Origin: Thermococcus celericrescens
GTDB taxonomy: Archaea > Methanobacteriota_B > Thermococci > Thermococcales > Thermococcaceae
Assembly (NCBI RefSeq): GCF_001484195.1
Contig: NZ_LLYW01000004.1
Coordinates: 1 to 64,000 of the forward strand
Reading direction: 5' to 3'
DNA: 64,000 nt
The notes beneath the pieces are model-generated. The model was not told the origin of the DNA. It ran no database searches and saw only the letters and a list, made by a program, of their open reading frames with translations. The stretch's first letter is position 1, and every line of letters begins with the position of its first letter. Shown in pieces: positions 26,554 to 34,240 of the stretch. The position numbers were made by a program, and so were the translations under genes.

Positions 26554-27006
26554 ATGGGGGAAAAGCTCGTACTCTTCGTCTGCGTCAAGAACTCAGCGAG
26601 GAGCCAGATGGCGGAGGCGTTCTTCAACCACTTCAACGACGACCCGCGCTTTAGGGCAATGAGTGCTGGCACAGAACCTGCTGAGGAGATAGACCCGCTC
26701 GCGATGAAGGTAATGGAGGAGATTGGAATCTACCTCGATGGTCAGTATCCAAAGCTCTACACCGAGGAGATGGCGGATAAAGCGTACCTCGTGATAACGA
26801 TGGGTTGCCTCGACAGGTGCCCCTACGCTCCCCCCGAAAAAACGTGGGACTGGGGGCTGGATGACCCTTACGGCAAGCCCATTGAGAAGTACCGGGAGGC
26901 CAGGGACGAGATAAGGCGCCGCGTCCTGAGGCTCATTGATGACTTAAAAACCGGGAAGAGCAGGGAGGAGATAATAGGGCGAAAGAGCCTTTTCAAGATT
27001 GAATAG
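26554..27006 (+). CDS. arsC: Arsenate reductase (low-molecular-weight phosphatase type)
   Basis: Reduces arsenate to arsenite for export by ACR3. The 150-residue protein has the catalytic P-loop C10-VKNSA-R16-S near the N-terminus and the general acid in LDDPYGKP, as in thioredoxin-coupled ArsC. Additional cysteines in MGCLDRCPYAPP lie where the resolving cysteines occur in that class. ATG 26554 is chosen because GGTGAG precedes it; GTG 26545 overlaps that site. It is divergent from acr3 with a shared operator region. Confidence 0.92.
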   Translation: MGEKLVLFVCVKNSARSQMAEAFFNHFNDDPRFRAMSAGTEPAEEIDPLAMKVMEEIGIYLDGQYPKLYTEEMADKAYLVITMGCLDRCPYAPPEKTWDWGLDDPYGKPIEKYREARDEIRRRVLRLIDDLKTGKSREEIIGRKSLFKIE

Positions 27007-27032
27007 CGGATATCCTTGATGCTCCTGATACC

Positions 27033-27467
27033 TCATCCTTTCTTTGGAGGGTCTTGATCGGGCGTTGCCGTTATCTCTTCCTCGCTCATGTTGCTCTTCT
27101 TGGTGATCTGACTCACTATCTCAAAGGCCTTCTTCGTGACGCGGCCCTTTGCCACCCACTTCTTTATGTACTCCTTTGGCGGGAACTCGATGGCGTCGCA
27201 GGGGCATATCATCGCGCAGGTGTTGCATCCGACCATGCAGTTGTAGGGCCTTGCCACTACGGGCTTTCCCTCCTCTGAGTCCCAGTCAAAAACCCTCCTC
27301 CCGCAGGTGACGAAACAGATTCCGCAGCCCGCGCAGATGTCGTAGTTGATCTTCGGGTACCATTCTATCTCCTTCCTCTCAACCCCCCACCAGGGGACAA
27401 CGCTCAGATCCTTAACGGGCCTTCCAAGGGCGTCTTTCCCTACGACGGGAGCTTCCACGTTGGGCAT
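27033..27467 (-). CDS. Dicluster ferredoxin-like 2[4Fe-4S] protein
   Basis: A 144-residue iron-sulfur protein with two cysteine sets: C45-x2-C48-x2-C51-x3-C55 and C76-x3-C80-x2-C83-x3-C87, plus C89. The N-terminal 40 residues and a C-terminal tail of about 45 residues are extra to a plain ferredoxin. It may be the electron-transfer subunit of an unidentified oxidoreductase, since no catalytic partner is adjacent. ATG 27467 follows GGGGTGAAGG; an in-frame ATG at 27518 is less likely. Confidence 0.88.
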   Translation of the reverse strand: MPNVEAPVVGKDALGRPVKDLSVVPWWGVERKEIEWYPKINYDICAGCGICFVTCGRRVFDWDSEEGKPVVARPYNCMVGCNTCAMICPCDAIEFPPKEYIKKWVAKGRVTKKAFEIVSQITKKSNMSEEEITATPDQDPPKKG

Positions 27468-27479
27468 TTCCTTCACCCC

Positions 27480-27707
27480 ATTAATCAAGAAAAAATTTTC
27501 ATATAAAATATTTTTCATATGTTTTTGTTTCCAACCATCGGTTCTGGACGGTTCTGTTCAGAGAGTCTTCAAGTGCCAGGCGGCCTCAAAGAGTGAGTTT
27601 ACGTTGATGTCGTCTCGGGAGAGGCGCTACTGCATAAACTCCACTTCGCCGAGGTTCATACCAAGGGGTGAGGCTTACAAGAGGCTGTTTAAATAAAAAA
27701 GAGAGGC
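27480..27707. other. Gene-poor stretch with a possible short relic
   Basis: About 230 bases between the ferredoxin and DUF302 genes. The only coding-like signal is on the minus strand at 27659-27558, where 34 codons from an ATG to TGA (ending AAWHLKTL) are interrupted by one in-frame TAG at codon 11. No ribosome-binding site precedes it. It may be the relic of a decayed gene. An A+T-rich element near 27690 could be a promoter for the ferredoxin gene. I see nothing else. Confidence 0.35.
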
Positions 27708-28061
27708 TCAGAGCTCCTCTATGACCCCTCTGACGACCTCAAGGGGCTCCTTGATTATGTCCAGCACGTCGTCGGCGGTGTTTATGGCGACGTAGGTTTC
27801 GCCGTTCTTCTGATAGAAGAGCACCGGGCACGGTGCAAAGGAGCCTATCTCGTAGTCCTCCTTCGTCATCTCGTAGAATATCTTGGGGTTGCAGACCCAG
27901 AGAATCCTGTACGGCTCCATATCGACGCCGACCCTGGCCTTTACGACGTCGCTCGGGGTAAACTCAAGAACAACCTTGTAGCCCTTCTCCTCAAGCTTTG
28001 CCTTAAACTTCTCCTCGGCCTCCTTGAGGCCCAAGCTAAGTTTTCTCCTGTACCTGTACAT
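27708..28061 (-). CDS. DUF302 family protein
   Basis: A 117-residue protein of the DUF302 family (small alpha/beta dimeric proteins of unknown biochemical function, often near thiol-redox and metal genes). The characteristic segments are present: DMEPYRILWVCNP and GSFAPCPVLFYQ. ATG 28061 follows GGAGGTGG. It is the last gene of a minus-strand set with the thioredoxin-CcdA fusion, DsrE and a small Cys protein (29985 to 27708). Two more DUF302 genes lie at 48508 and 59496. Confidence 0.87.
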   Translation of the reverse strand: MYRYRRKLSLGLKEAEEKFKAKLEEKGYKVVLEFTPSDVVKARVGVDMEPYRILWVCNPKIFYEMTKEDYEIGSFAPCPVLFYQKNGETYVAINTADDVLDIIKEPLEVVRGVIEEL

Positions 28062-28073
28062 CAAACCACCTCC

Positions 28074-29378
28074 TTAGAGCTGTGAGAGCGATTCAAACAG
28101 CGAGCTCCAGAGCTTTAGCGGCGTCAGCTCTGTGAGCATCAGCAGGCCGAGCAGGATCAGAACCACCCCGAGGACGATCTCCCACCTCGCCCTGCCCTTC
28201 CCGCTCAGGGAGAGCCTTCCGGAGAGGAGCTTCCCCTTCACCCACTCGGCGAGGTCCTTCGATGCCGTCAGCAGGTAGACGGTGAGGCCCATCCCCAGGC
28301 CGTAGGTTCCCATGACGATGACCCCGCTCAGCGTGTCCCCGCTCAGGGCAGCGGTTATCACCGCGAAGCCGACGTAGGGGGCGATGCAGCCGAACCACGT
28401 CGCTCCGAGCGCGGAGCCGAGGGCGAAGTCATAAGCGATGCCTTTCTTCCCGGATACCCTGTCGGCGGGGGAGAAGCTGAGGAGCCTTTCGAGCCTCGCA
28501 CTAAAGCGTTCACTCATGAAGCTCGCGCCGATTATCACAAAGCCGATCCCACCGATGAGGTAGAGCGCTCCCTGTATCTGGGAGGCGTAGCCACCGAGAC
28601 TGCCGACGAGCGCACCGAGCAGGGCGAAGGAAGCCACCATTCCAGCGATTATCGCCTCGACCTTCCTCCTCGCGAAGGTCAGGGAGAGCGTGCCAACTAT
28701 GACTGGAAGAACGCAGGGCGAGAAGACACTCACTATTCCGGCGGAGAATATCGGGAGCAGGACCGCGAGGCTGAGGTTGCTTCCTCCGTTCGCGGTTTCT
28801 GAAACATCTTGGGCACTCGGAGGCTTTTGGTCATCGGACTGGATAGCAGTTTGGGTTTCTTCCCCTTCCGTTGCCTTCTCCAGGAAGTACGCTAAGCCAT
28901 CCGGGTTCAGAGCGCCCGCGGCCACTCCCTTCAGAACCATCGTCCCGTTAACGGTCTTGAAAACAACCATGGTTGGCGTTCCCGGAACGCCGACGCTTAT
29001 CTCTTCCCCGGGGGTTTTGGGTTTGTAGTAGCCCGCGTTCTCCGGCTGGATGACTATCACCGGGTCATAGATTCTGTATCGGAGCGTCGTTATCGAGCGG
29101 CCTTTGTAGACGTCCACCGAGACGAGGAGGAATCCGCTGAGGGCTTTTTCGGCGGTGGCCGTTGGAAAGACGTTCGTCTTCATGTACTGGCAGGCGGGAC
29201 AGCTCTCGGAGTGGTAGAAGATGAAGAAATACTCCCCATCGTTCGAGAAGACCAGTTCCCGGAGTTCCTTTTCGGTCGTTACGTCATGAAACGACAGGTT
29301 CCCGTATTTGACGGTTCCCGCGCTGGCCAGTGGTATGAAGAGCGATAGAACCACGAGCATCAAAAGCGCCCTGCGCAC
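28074..29378 (-). CDS. Thioredoxin-like domain fused to CcdA/DsbD-type membrane protein
   Basis: About 434 residues: a signal peptide (to about residue 20), an extracytoplasmic thioredoxin-like domain with C60-PAC-63, a polar linker rich in Gln/Ser/Glu, and a six-helix CcdA/DsbD beta domain. The two membrane cysteines are in FSPCVLP (near residue 222) and WFGCIAPY (near residue 331). By analogy with DsbD and CcdA it carries reducing equivalents from the cytoplasm to outside thiols. The domain order is the reverse of a DsbD C-terminal thioredoxin. GTG 29378 is the likely start, with AAGGTG upstream; GTG 29387 is possible. Confidence 0.9.
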   Translation of the reverse strand: MRRALLMLVVLSLFIPLASAGTVKYGNLSFHDVTTEKELRELVFSNDGEYFFIFYHSESCPACQYMKTNVFPTATAEKALSGFLLVSVDVYKGRSITTLRYRIYDPVIVIQPENAGYYKPKTPGEEISVGVPGTPTMVVFKTVNGTMVLKGVAAGALNPDGLAYFLEKATEGEETQTAIQSDDQKPPSAQDVSETANGGSNLSLAVLLPIFSAGIVSVFSPCVLPVIVGTLSLTFARRKVEAIIAGMVASFALLGALVGSLGGYASQIQGALYLIGGIGFVIIGASFMSERFSARLERLLSFSPADRVSGKKGIAYDFALGSALGATWFGCIAPYVGFAVITAALSGDTLSGVIVMGTYGLGMGLTVYLLTASKDLAEWVKGKLLSGRLSLSGKGRARWEIVLGVVLILLGLLMLTELTPLKLWSSLFESLSQL

Positions 29379-29440
29379 TCCTTTCACCTTAAAAAAGATT
29401 AATGGAGTGGTTAAAAAGTCTTTTTTTGAAGCTTTTTTCA

Positions 29441-29767
29441 TCAAAACGTCATCGGAACGTAGCCTTCCTCAATTAGCTCGGCGATGATTGCGCCGACGTA
29501 CTCGACTCTGGCGTGCTTTCCGAGGATGTCCTCGAAGCCTTTCTCCTCGGCTATTCTCCTGCATGCCGTTGGCAGCTTTCCCAGCTCTCTAAGCCTTTCT
29601 ATCCAGGGGACGAAACGCTCATCGCCTTTTGCAACCGCATCCTCAATGGGGCCGAAGAGTACTACCTCAACGTCCTCCGCCCATCCGTTCTTTATCGCGT
29701 TGACCGCCCACATGAAGCCGGGGATTGCCCTCTCGTCCGCGCTCGATATTATCACCAGCGCCTTCAT
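29441..29767 (-). CDS. DsrE-like small protein
   Basis: A 108-residue protein of the DsrE/DsrF-like fold (ALVIISSADE at the N-terminus, VEVVLFGP in the centre), a family linked to sulfur transfer and persulfide handling. A single cysteine occurs in PTACRRI, in the usual place of the DsrE active-site Cys. It overlaps the upstream small Cys protein by 4 bases and precedes the thioredoxin-CcdA gene, so it probably belongs to a thiol/sulfur relay operon. The precise substrate is unknown. Confidence 0.82.
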   Translation of the reverse strand: MKALVIISSADERAIPGFMWAVNAIKNGWAEDVEVVLFGPIEDAVAKGDERFVPWIERLRELGKLPTACRRIAEEKGFEDILGKHARVEYVGAIIAELIEEGYVPMTF

Positions 29768-29985
29768 CGACCCACCCCCATTGCCTTGAGATGAGTTATG
29801 AGTTCTTCCATGCCTGAAGCGGAGATTTCAGCCTCTCCTGCGATGACGTTTATCCTCCCGCAGTCGTACTTAGCGCACAGTCCTATGCAACCCTCGACGC
29901 TTACCTCGTAACCGGCTTCCCGAAGGACATTGACAACCTCATCGAGCCTTTCACCGGCACAGAATTTGCACACCTTCGCCTCCAT
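29764..29985 (-). CDS. Small five-cysteine protein (DUF1450/thioredoxin-like ferredoxin-like)
   Basis: A 73-residue protein with cysteines at 6, 9, 33, 37 and 42 in the pattern C-x2-C...GC-x3-C-x4-C. The pattern resembles DUF1450 and thioredoxin-like [2Fe-2S] proteins. It may bind a cluster or carry persulfide, in keeping with the DsrE gene that it overlaps by 4 bases. ATG 29985 has only a weak GGGGTAA in front. It is the first gene of the 29985-27708 operon. Confidence 0.75.
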   Translation of the reverse strand: MEAKVCKFCAGERLDEVVNVLREAGYEVSVEGCIGLCAKYDCGRINVIAGEAEISASGMEELITHLKAMGVGR

Positions 29986-30077
29986 TTACCCCACCGAGAC
30001 TTTCTACTCCAGTCTCTTTATGGCGTTTATTTTTTGCACCTTGGAAAATTAAATGGAAATCAGTTGACAGTATGGAA

Positions 30078-30613
30078 TCACTTCCAGGGCTCACCAAAGC
30101 GGTTGAGGCTTACCTTGTCCCACTCGAAAACCTCATCGCCGTGGGGAGGCTTTTTCTCCGCGGGATAGCCAACCCCTATGATGCAGAGGACGCGGTAGTT
30201 CTCTGGGATTCCAAGGAGCTCCCTCACGTATTGCTCTGCTGTCTTTTTATCATCGTGCATTCTGTTCCTTATCTGTACCCAGAACGATGACAGGCCGAGG
30301 TCGAACGCCGCCAGCTGTATGTGTTCAGCTGCTATGCTCGCGTCTTCCACCAGACGTCGCTCCTGCTTTCGTCGGCGGTAACAACTATCGCCACTGGTGC
30401 CGTTGCCAGACCGGAGGCGCCGAGCTTGGCCATTGAGAGCGCTAGGAGCTTTTCCCTATCGTCAACTACAATGAAGTGCCACGGTCTCTTGTTGAAGGAA
30501 CTTGGAGACAGAAAAGCTGCCTCAAGGAGCTTTTCCACAAGTTTGCGGGGAACCGGCCTCTCCGGGAAGCGCCTCACGCTCCTCCTTTTTCTGAGAACCT
30601 CGGAGAACTCCAT
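30078..30613 (-). pseudogene. Nitroreductase family protein, frameshifted
   Basis: An FMN-dependent nitroreductase-like protein split by one missing base. The first part (from ATG 30613 after GGTGGTGGC) has the FMN-binding RRSVRRFPERPV and LSPSSFNKRPWHF. The second part, in another frame, continues VEDASIAAEHIQLAA, SSFWVQIRNR and the C-terminal CIIGVGYPAEKK. At about 30350 the minus strand reads GTCTGGTGGAAG where GTCTGGGTGGAAG would restore a continuous protein of about 178 residues. All expected motifs are otherwise intact, so a sequencing error or a very recent mutation is as likely as real decay. Confidence 0.8.
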
Positions 30614-30746
30614 GCCACCACCGAGGAGGATTTCCTGAAACCCGTTTAATACCCTTTCCCAGCTTTGGTATTTCCCAGAACTGTCCAGAACTTTTGGTTT
30701 TCAAAAGCCTTTTTTGAGGGCTTTAAAACTTCTCAATGGTGAGAGC

Positions 30747-31718
30747 ATGGTAGGGGTGACGATGGACTTTTCGAGGCACTTCCCGATCATAGGAATTGAA
30801 GGACAGAGAAAGCTGAGCGAGAGCACCGTTGCCGTTGTCGGAGCCGGCGCGCTGGGCAGCTGGGAGGTTTACTTCCTCCACAAGCTCGGCGTTGGAAGGA
30901 TAATCGTCATCGACAGGGACTTCGTGGACGAGAGCGACCTTCCCAGGACTATATACACCAAGGAGGACGTCGGAAAGCCGAAGGTCGAGGTTCTGAAGGA
31001 GAGGTTTGGAGTCATCGGACACTTCGAAGACCTCAACCCCGGAACGGTAGGTCTTCTCGACGAAGCTGATCTGATAATCGACGGAACGGACAACATCTAC
31101 ACCCGCCAGGTTGTGAACGACTACGCGATAAAGACGGGAAAACCATGGATTTACGTGGGTGTTCTGGCAACCTACGGCAACATAATGCCGATAATCCCCG
31201 GAAAAACCGCCTGCTTCCGCTGTCTGATGCCCAAGCTCCCGGAGAGACCCCTGCCAACCTGCGCGATAGCAGGGATACTGAGCTACGTTCCGAGTTTCGC
31301 GGCATCGCTTGCCGTTGCCCTAGCTGCAAAGATTCTGCTCGGCGAGGAGGTCGAGAGCGAGCTGTTCTTCTTCGACCTCAAGAGCATGGACTTCGAGAAG
31401 GTCAGGATACCGAGGAGGGAAGACTGTCCCGCCTGTGTGAGGAAGGAACTCACGTTTCTCGAAAAGCGGATAAAGGTCGAGCGCATGTGCGACGGCTCGA
31501 TACAGGTAACACCGCCCGTGCCTATGAGCATAAATCTCGACGAGTTCGCGGAGAGGCTTGAGAAGCTCGGCATCGAATACCTGAAGACGAGCCAGTTCAT
31601 TCAGTTCGAGGACGACTACGCCGAGATACTGGTGTTCAAGACGGGCAGAATGGTAATCCGCGGTGCCGAAGACGAGAAGGAAGCCAAGAACTTCTTTGCC
31701 CGCTATCTGGGTGGTTGA
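30747..31718 (+). CDS. ThiF/MoeB-type E1-like adenylyltransferase
   Basis: Activates the C-terminal glycine of a ubiquitin-like sulfur carrier (ThiS/MoaD/SAMP-like) by adenylation. The 323-residue protein has the ATP-binding GAGALGSW near residue 33 and the DRDFVDESDLPR segment. Two zinc-binding CxxC pairs are present (CFRCLMPK and CPACVRK). A C-terminal extension of about 75 residues follows. It lies next to ThiI, so thiamine or thiolated-tRNA synthesis is the likely pathway. ATG 30747 follows GGTGAG closely; ATG 30762 is an alternative. A TATA box (CTTTAAAACT) lies at 30720-30730. Confidence 0.9.
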   Translation: MVGVTMDFSRHFPIIGIEGQRKLSESTVAVVGAGALGSWEVYFLHKLGVGRIIVIDRDFVDESDLPRTIYTKEDVGKPKVEVLKERFGVIGHFEDLNPGTVGLLDEADLIIDGTDNIYTRQVVNDYAIKTGKPWIYVGVLATYGNIMPIIPGKTACFRCLMPKLPERPLPTCAIAGILSYVPSFAASLAVALAAKILLGEEVESELFFFDLKSMDFEKVRIPRREDCPACVRKELTFLEKRIKVERMCDGSIQVTPPVPMSINLDEFAERLEKLGIEYLKTSQFIQFEDDYAEILVFKTGRMVIRGAEDEKEAKNFFARYLGG

Positions 31719-31719
31719 A

Positions 31720-32811
31720 GTGATAATCGTGCGCTACGGCGAAGTTGGCATCAAGGGTGGCAAAAGGAGGGAATTCGAGAGGAAGCTCAGGGACAACGTA
31801 CTCGCCGCACTGAGGAGGAAGGGGATAGAGGGGAGGGCGAAGATAATCAGGGGGCGGATACTGGTCGATGCCCCCGACGAGGCGGCCCAGATAATAGCCA
31901 AGGTTCCCGGCGTCGTCTCGGTATCTCCAGCGAGGGAAATGGACTACGAGGAGATTCCGGCCTACCTGAAGGACGCTCTGAAGGGCTTTAACCCGAAGAG
32001 CTTCAAGGTGGAAACCCAGAGGCTCGATAAAACCTTCCTCAAGACCTCCATGGGGATAAACCGCGAGATCGGAGCTTTTATAGTCGAGAACTTCGGCTGG
32101 AAGGTCGACCTCAAGAACCCTGAGCTCGTCGTCGGAATAGAGATAATAGCCGGGAAGGCCTACGTATTCCTCGAAAAGCTCAGGGGCGTTGGAGGTTTGC
32201 CCGTTGGCACTCAGGGAAAGGTCGTCGTTCTGCTGAGCGGGGGCATAGATTCTCCCGTTGCCGCTTTCCTCATGCTCAAGAGGGGCGCAGGAGTCATTGC
32301 GGTGCACTTTGACCAGGGGCTGAACGCGAGAAACGTTGTCGAGAAGGTCGTTGATATACTTGAGGATTACTCCCCGGAGCCGATAGAGCTGATAGTGGAG
32401 AACCACTTTGAGATTCTGAAGCCCTACGTGAAGGCCCTCATCGAGGCGGGAAAGGGGGAGTGGACGTGCGTGGTCTGTAAAGTTGCAATGCTGAGAAGGG
32501 CTGCGGAGATAGCGAGGGAAAAGGGCGCACTCGGGATAGTGACCGGCGACAGCCTCGGACAGGTGGCCTCGCAAACCCTCTCGAACCTGTATTTCGAGAC
32601 GATGAGCGTGCGCTTCCCGGTTCACAGGCCCCTCCTCGGCATGGACAAGGAGGAGATAGTGGCGATAGCCAGGAGGATAGGTACTTATCAGGCGTTCCTT
32701 GAGTATCCCTACTGCGACTGTCCGTTCCGGCCGGACAGGGTCGTCACAAGCGGGAAGCTTGAGGAGTTTCAGCACGTGCTTGAGGTGCTGGAGCGGGAAG
32801 GGCTGGTATGA
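31720..32811 (+). CDS. thiI: tRNA 4-thiouridine synthetase / thiamine sulfurtransferase ThiI
   Basis: Makes 4-thiouridine at tRNA position 8, and may supply sulfur for thiamine. The 363-residue protein has an N-terminal ferredoxin-like/THUMP region (residues about 1-165) and a PP-loop ATPase domain with SGGIDS at 173-178. C250-x2-C253 (TCVVCK) and the C-terminal YCDCPF correspond to the cysteines used by archaeal ThiI. There is no rhodanese domain, which is normal in archaea, where another sulfur donor is used. GTG 31720 follows GGTGG and begins 1 base after the upstream stop. Confidence 0.94.
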   Translation: MIIVRYGEVGIKGGKRREFERKLRDNVLAALRRKGIEGRAKIIRGRILVDAPDEAAQIIAKVPGVVSVSPAREMDYEEIPAYLKDALKGFNPKSFKVETQRLDKTFLKTSMGINREIGAFIVENFGWKVDLKNPELVVGIEIIAGKAYVFLEKLRGVGGLPVGTQGKVVVLLSGGIDSPVAAFLMLKRGAGVIAVHFDQGLNARNVVEKVVDILEDYSPEPIELIVENHFEILKPYVKALIEAGKGEWTCVVCKVAMLRRAAEIAREKGALGIVTGDSLGQVASQTLSNLYFETMSVRFPVHRPLLGMDKEEIVAIARRIGTYQAFLEYPYCDCPFRPDRVVTSGKLEEFQHVLEVLEREGLV

Positions 32812-32860
32812 GGAAAGCTTTTAAAGTAACCGGGTGTAACTATATCTGGAGGTGGTGGAG

Positions 32861-33385
32861 ATGCTGAGCGAAAAGATGCTCGAAGCCCTCAACGAGCAGC
32901 TGAACAGGGAGCTTTATTCGGCCTACCTGTACTTCTCGATGGCTGCCTATTTTGAGGACATGAACCTTGAGGGCTTCGCCAACTGGATGAAGGCCCAGGC
33001 CGAGGAGGAGCTTGGCCATGCCCTGAGGTTCTACAACTACATCTACGACAGAAACGGCAGGGTCGAACTGAAGGCCATCCCGGAGCCACCAAAGGAGTGG
33101 GAGTCACCGCTTGCCGCATTTGAGGCTGCCTACGAGCACGAGCAGTTAATAAGCAAGTGCATAAACGAGCTTGCCGCACTGGCCGAAGAGGAGAAGGACT
33201 ACTCGACGAGGGCCTTCCTTGAGTGGTTCATAAACGAGCAGGTCGAGGAGGAGGCGAGCGTCAAAAAGATAGTCGATAAGCTCAAGTTCGCGAAGGGCAG
33301 CCCGCAGGTTCTCTTCATGCTCGATCAGGAGCTCGGCCAGAGGGCGCCAAAGCTTCCGGGGCTTCTCCTTCAGGCTGGGGGCTGA
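32861..33385 (+). CDS. ftnA: Ferritin
   Basis: Iron storage protein that assembles as a 24-mer, oxidising Fe(II) and keeping it as a mineral core. The 174 residues match the P. furiosus ferritin in length. The ferroxidase centre is visible: [10 protein letters not shown] (helix A Glu), EEELGHALR (E and H of helix B) and later EHEQLISK and [13 protein letters not shown] 32861 follows GGAGGTGGTGG. A TATA-like element (CTATATC) is 15-20 bases further upstream. It stands between ThiI and the SUF operon. Confidence 0.95.
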   Translation: MLSEKMLEALNEQLNRELYSAYLYFSMAAYFEDMNLEGFANWMKAQAEEELGHALRFYNYIYDRNGRVELKAIPEPPKEWESPLAAFEAAYEHEQLISKCINELAALAEEEKDYSTRAFLEWFINEQVEEEASVKKIVDKLKFAKGSPQVLFMLDQELGQRAPKLPGLLLQAGG

Positions 33386-33446
33386 TTTTCTTCCTTTTGT
33401 CCCGTTTTGCATCCTTTGATTACCCACATTTGTGAAGAAAGGTTTT

Positions 33447-33477
33447 AAAAGTGTACTTTTCTACCCAAACGCGGGTA
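33447..33477 (+). promoter_or_regulatory. sufC promoter with two palindromes
   Basis: The TATA element (TTTTAAAA, 33443-33450) overlaps a palindrome AAAAGT-GT-ACTTTT at 33447-33460. A second inverted repeat, TACCC-N6-GGGTA, follows at 33462-33477 where transcription should start. The SUF operon begins at ATG 33497. Palindromes at both places suggest binding by a dimeric repressor that senses iron or cluster status. The regulator is not identified. Confidence 0.5.
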
Positions 33478-33496
33478 AAGAAAAACGGTGATGCTC

Positions 33497-34240
33497 ATGC
33501 TGAAAGTGGAAAATCTCCATGCTAAGGTTGCCGATAAGGAAATTCTGAAGGGAGTGGATTTTGAACTGGCCTCCGGCGAGCTTCACATCGTCATGGGGCC
33601 CAACGGAAGCGGAAAGAGCACGCTGGCTTTAACGATAGCCGGACATCCGAGGTACAGCGTTACCGAGGGGAGGATACTGTTCGGCGGGGAGGACATAACC
33701 GGGGCAAAGCCCGAGGAGAGGGCCAGGAAGGGCATCTTCCTCAGCTTCCAGCATCCGGTTGAGGTCGAGGGCGTCAAGGTCATCAACTTCCTCCAGAGGA
33801 CGCTGAAGAACCTGCAAGGGATAGACGAGGTTGAGGCCTACGACAGGATTTTCCAGGCCGTGGAGGAGCTGGGCCTCGACAGTTCAATGCTCTCCAGAGA
33901 GCTCAACGTCGGCTTCTCCGGCGGTGAGAGGAAGAAGCTGGAGATGCTTCAGGCTTACCTCGTGAAGCCCAAACTGCTCATCCTCGACGAGCCGGACAGC
34001 GGTGTGGACGTTGATTCCCTCAAGGTCATCGCCGGGGTGATAGCCAAGCTGCACAGCGAGGGAACGGCGATACTTCTCATCACCCACTACGGAAGAATAC
34101 TGGAGTACCTGAACCCCCAGAAGGTGCACGTGCTGAAGGACGGAAAGCTGGTGGTTTCCGGCGGAATGGAGCTTGTAAAGCTCATAGAGGAGAAGGGCTT
34201 CGCGGCGGTGGGTGGTAATGGCACAGCAGTCAAGGCTTGA
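33497..34240 (+). CDS. sufC: SUF system ATPase SufC
   Basis: ABC-type ATPase of the iron-sulfur cluster scaffold SufBC2D. The 247-residue protein has Walker A GPNGSGKST, signature FSGGERKK, Walker B LLILDEPDSGVD and the switch HYGRIL. It is soluble and acts with SufB and SufD downstream. ATG 33497 is chosen because GGTGAT ends four bases upstream. The gene order C-B-D and the overlapping starts are typical of archaeal SUF loci. Confidence 0.96.
   Translation: MLKVENLHAKVADKEILKGVDFELASGELHIVMGPNGSGKSTLALTIAGHPRYSVTEGRILFGGEDITGAKPEERARKGIFLSFQHPVEVEGVKVINFLQRTLKNLQGIDEVEAYDRIFQAVEELGLDSSMLSRELNVGFSGGERKKLEMLQAYLVKPKLLILDEPDSGVDVDSLKVIAGVIAKLHSEGTAILLITHYGRILEYLNPQKVHVLKDGKLVVSGGMELVKLIEEKGFAAVGGNGTAVKA

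Noticed and set aside
27558-27659. Short minus-strand gene with an in-frame TAG that could be read as pyrrolysine
   Set aside because: Thermococcales are not known to use pyrrolysine, no ribosome-binding site precedes the ATG, and only 34 codons are involved. It is treated as a possible relic.
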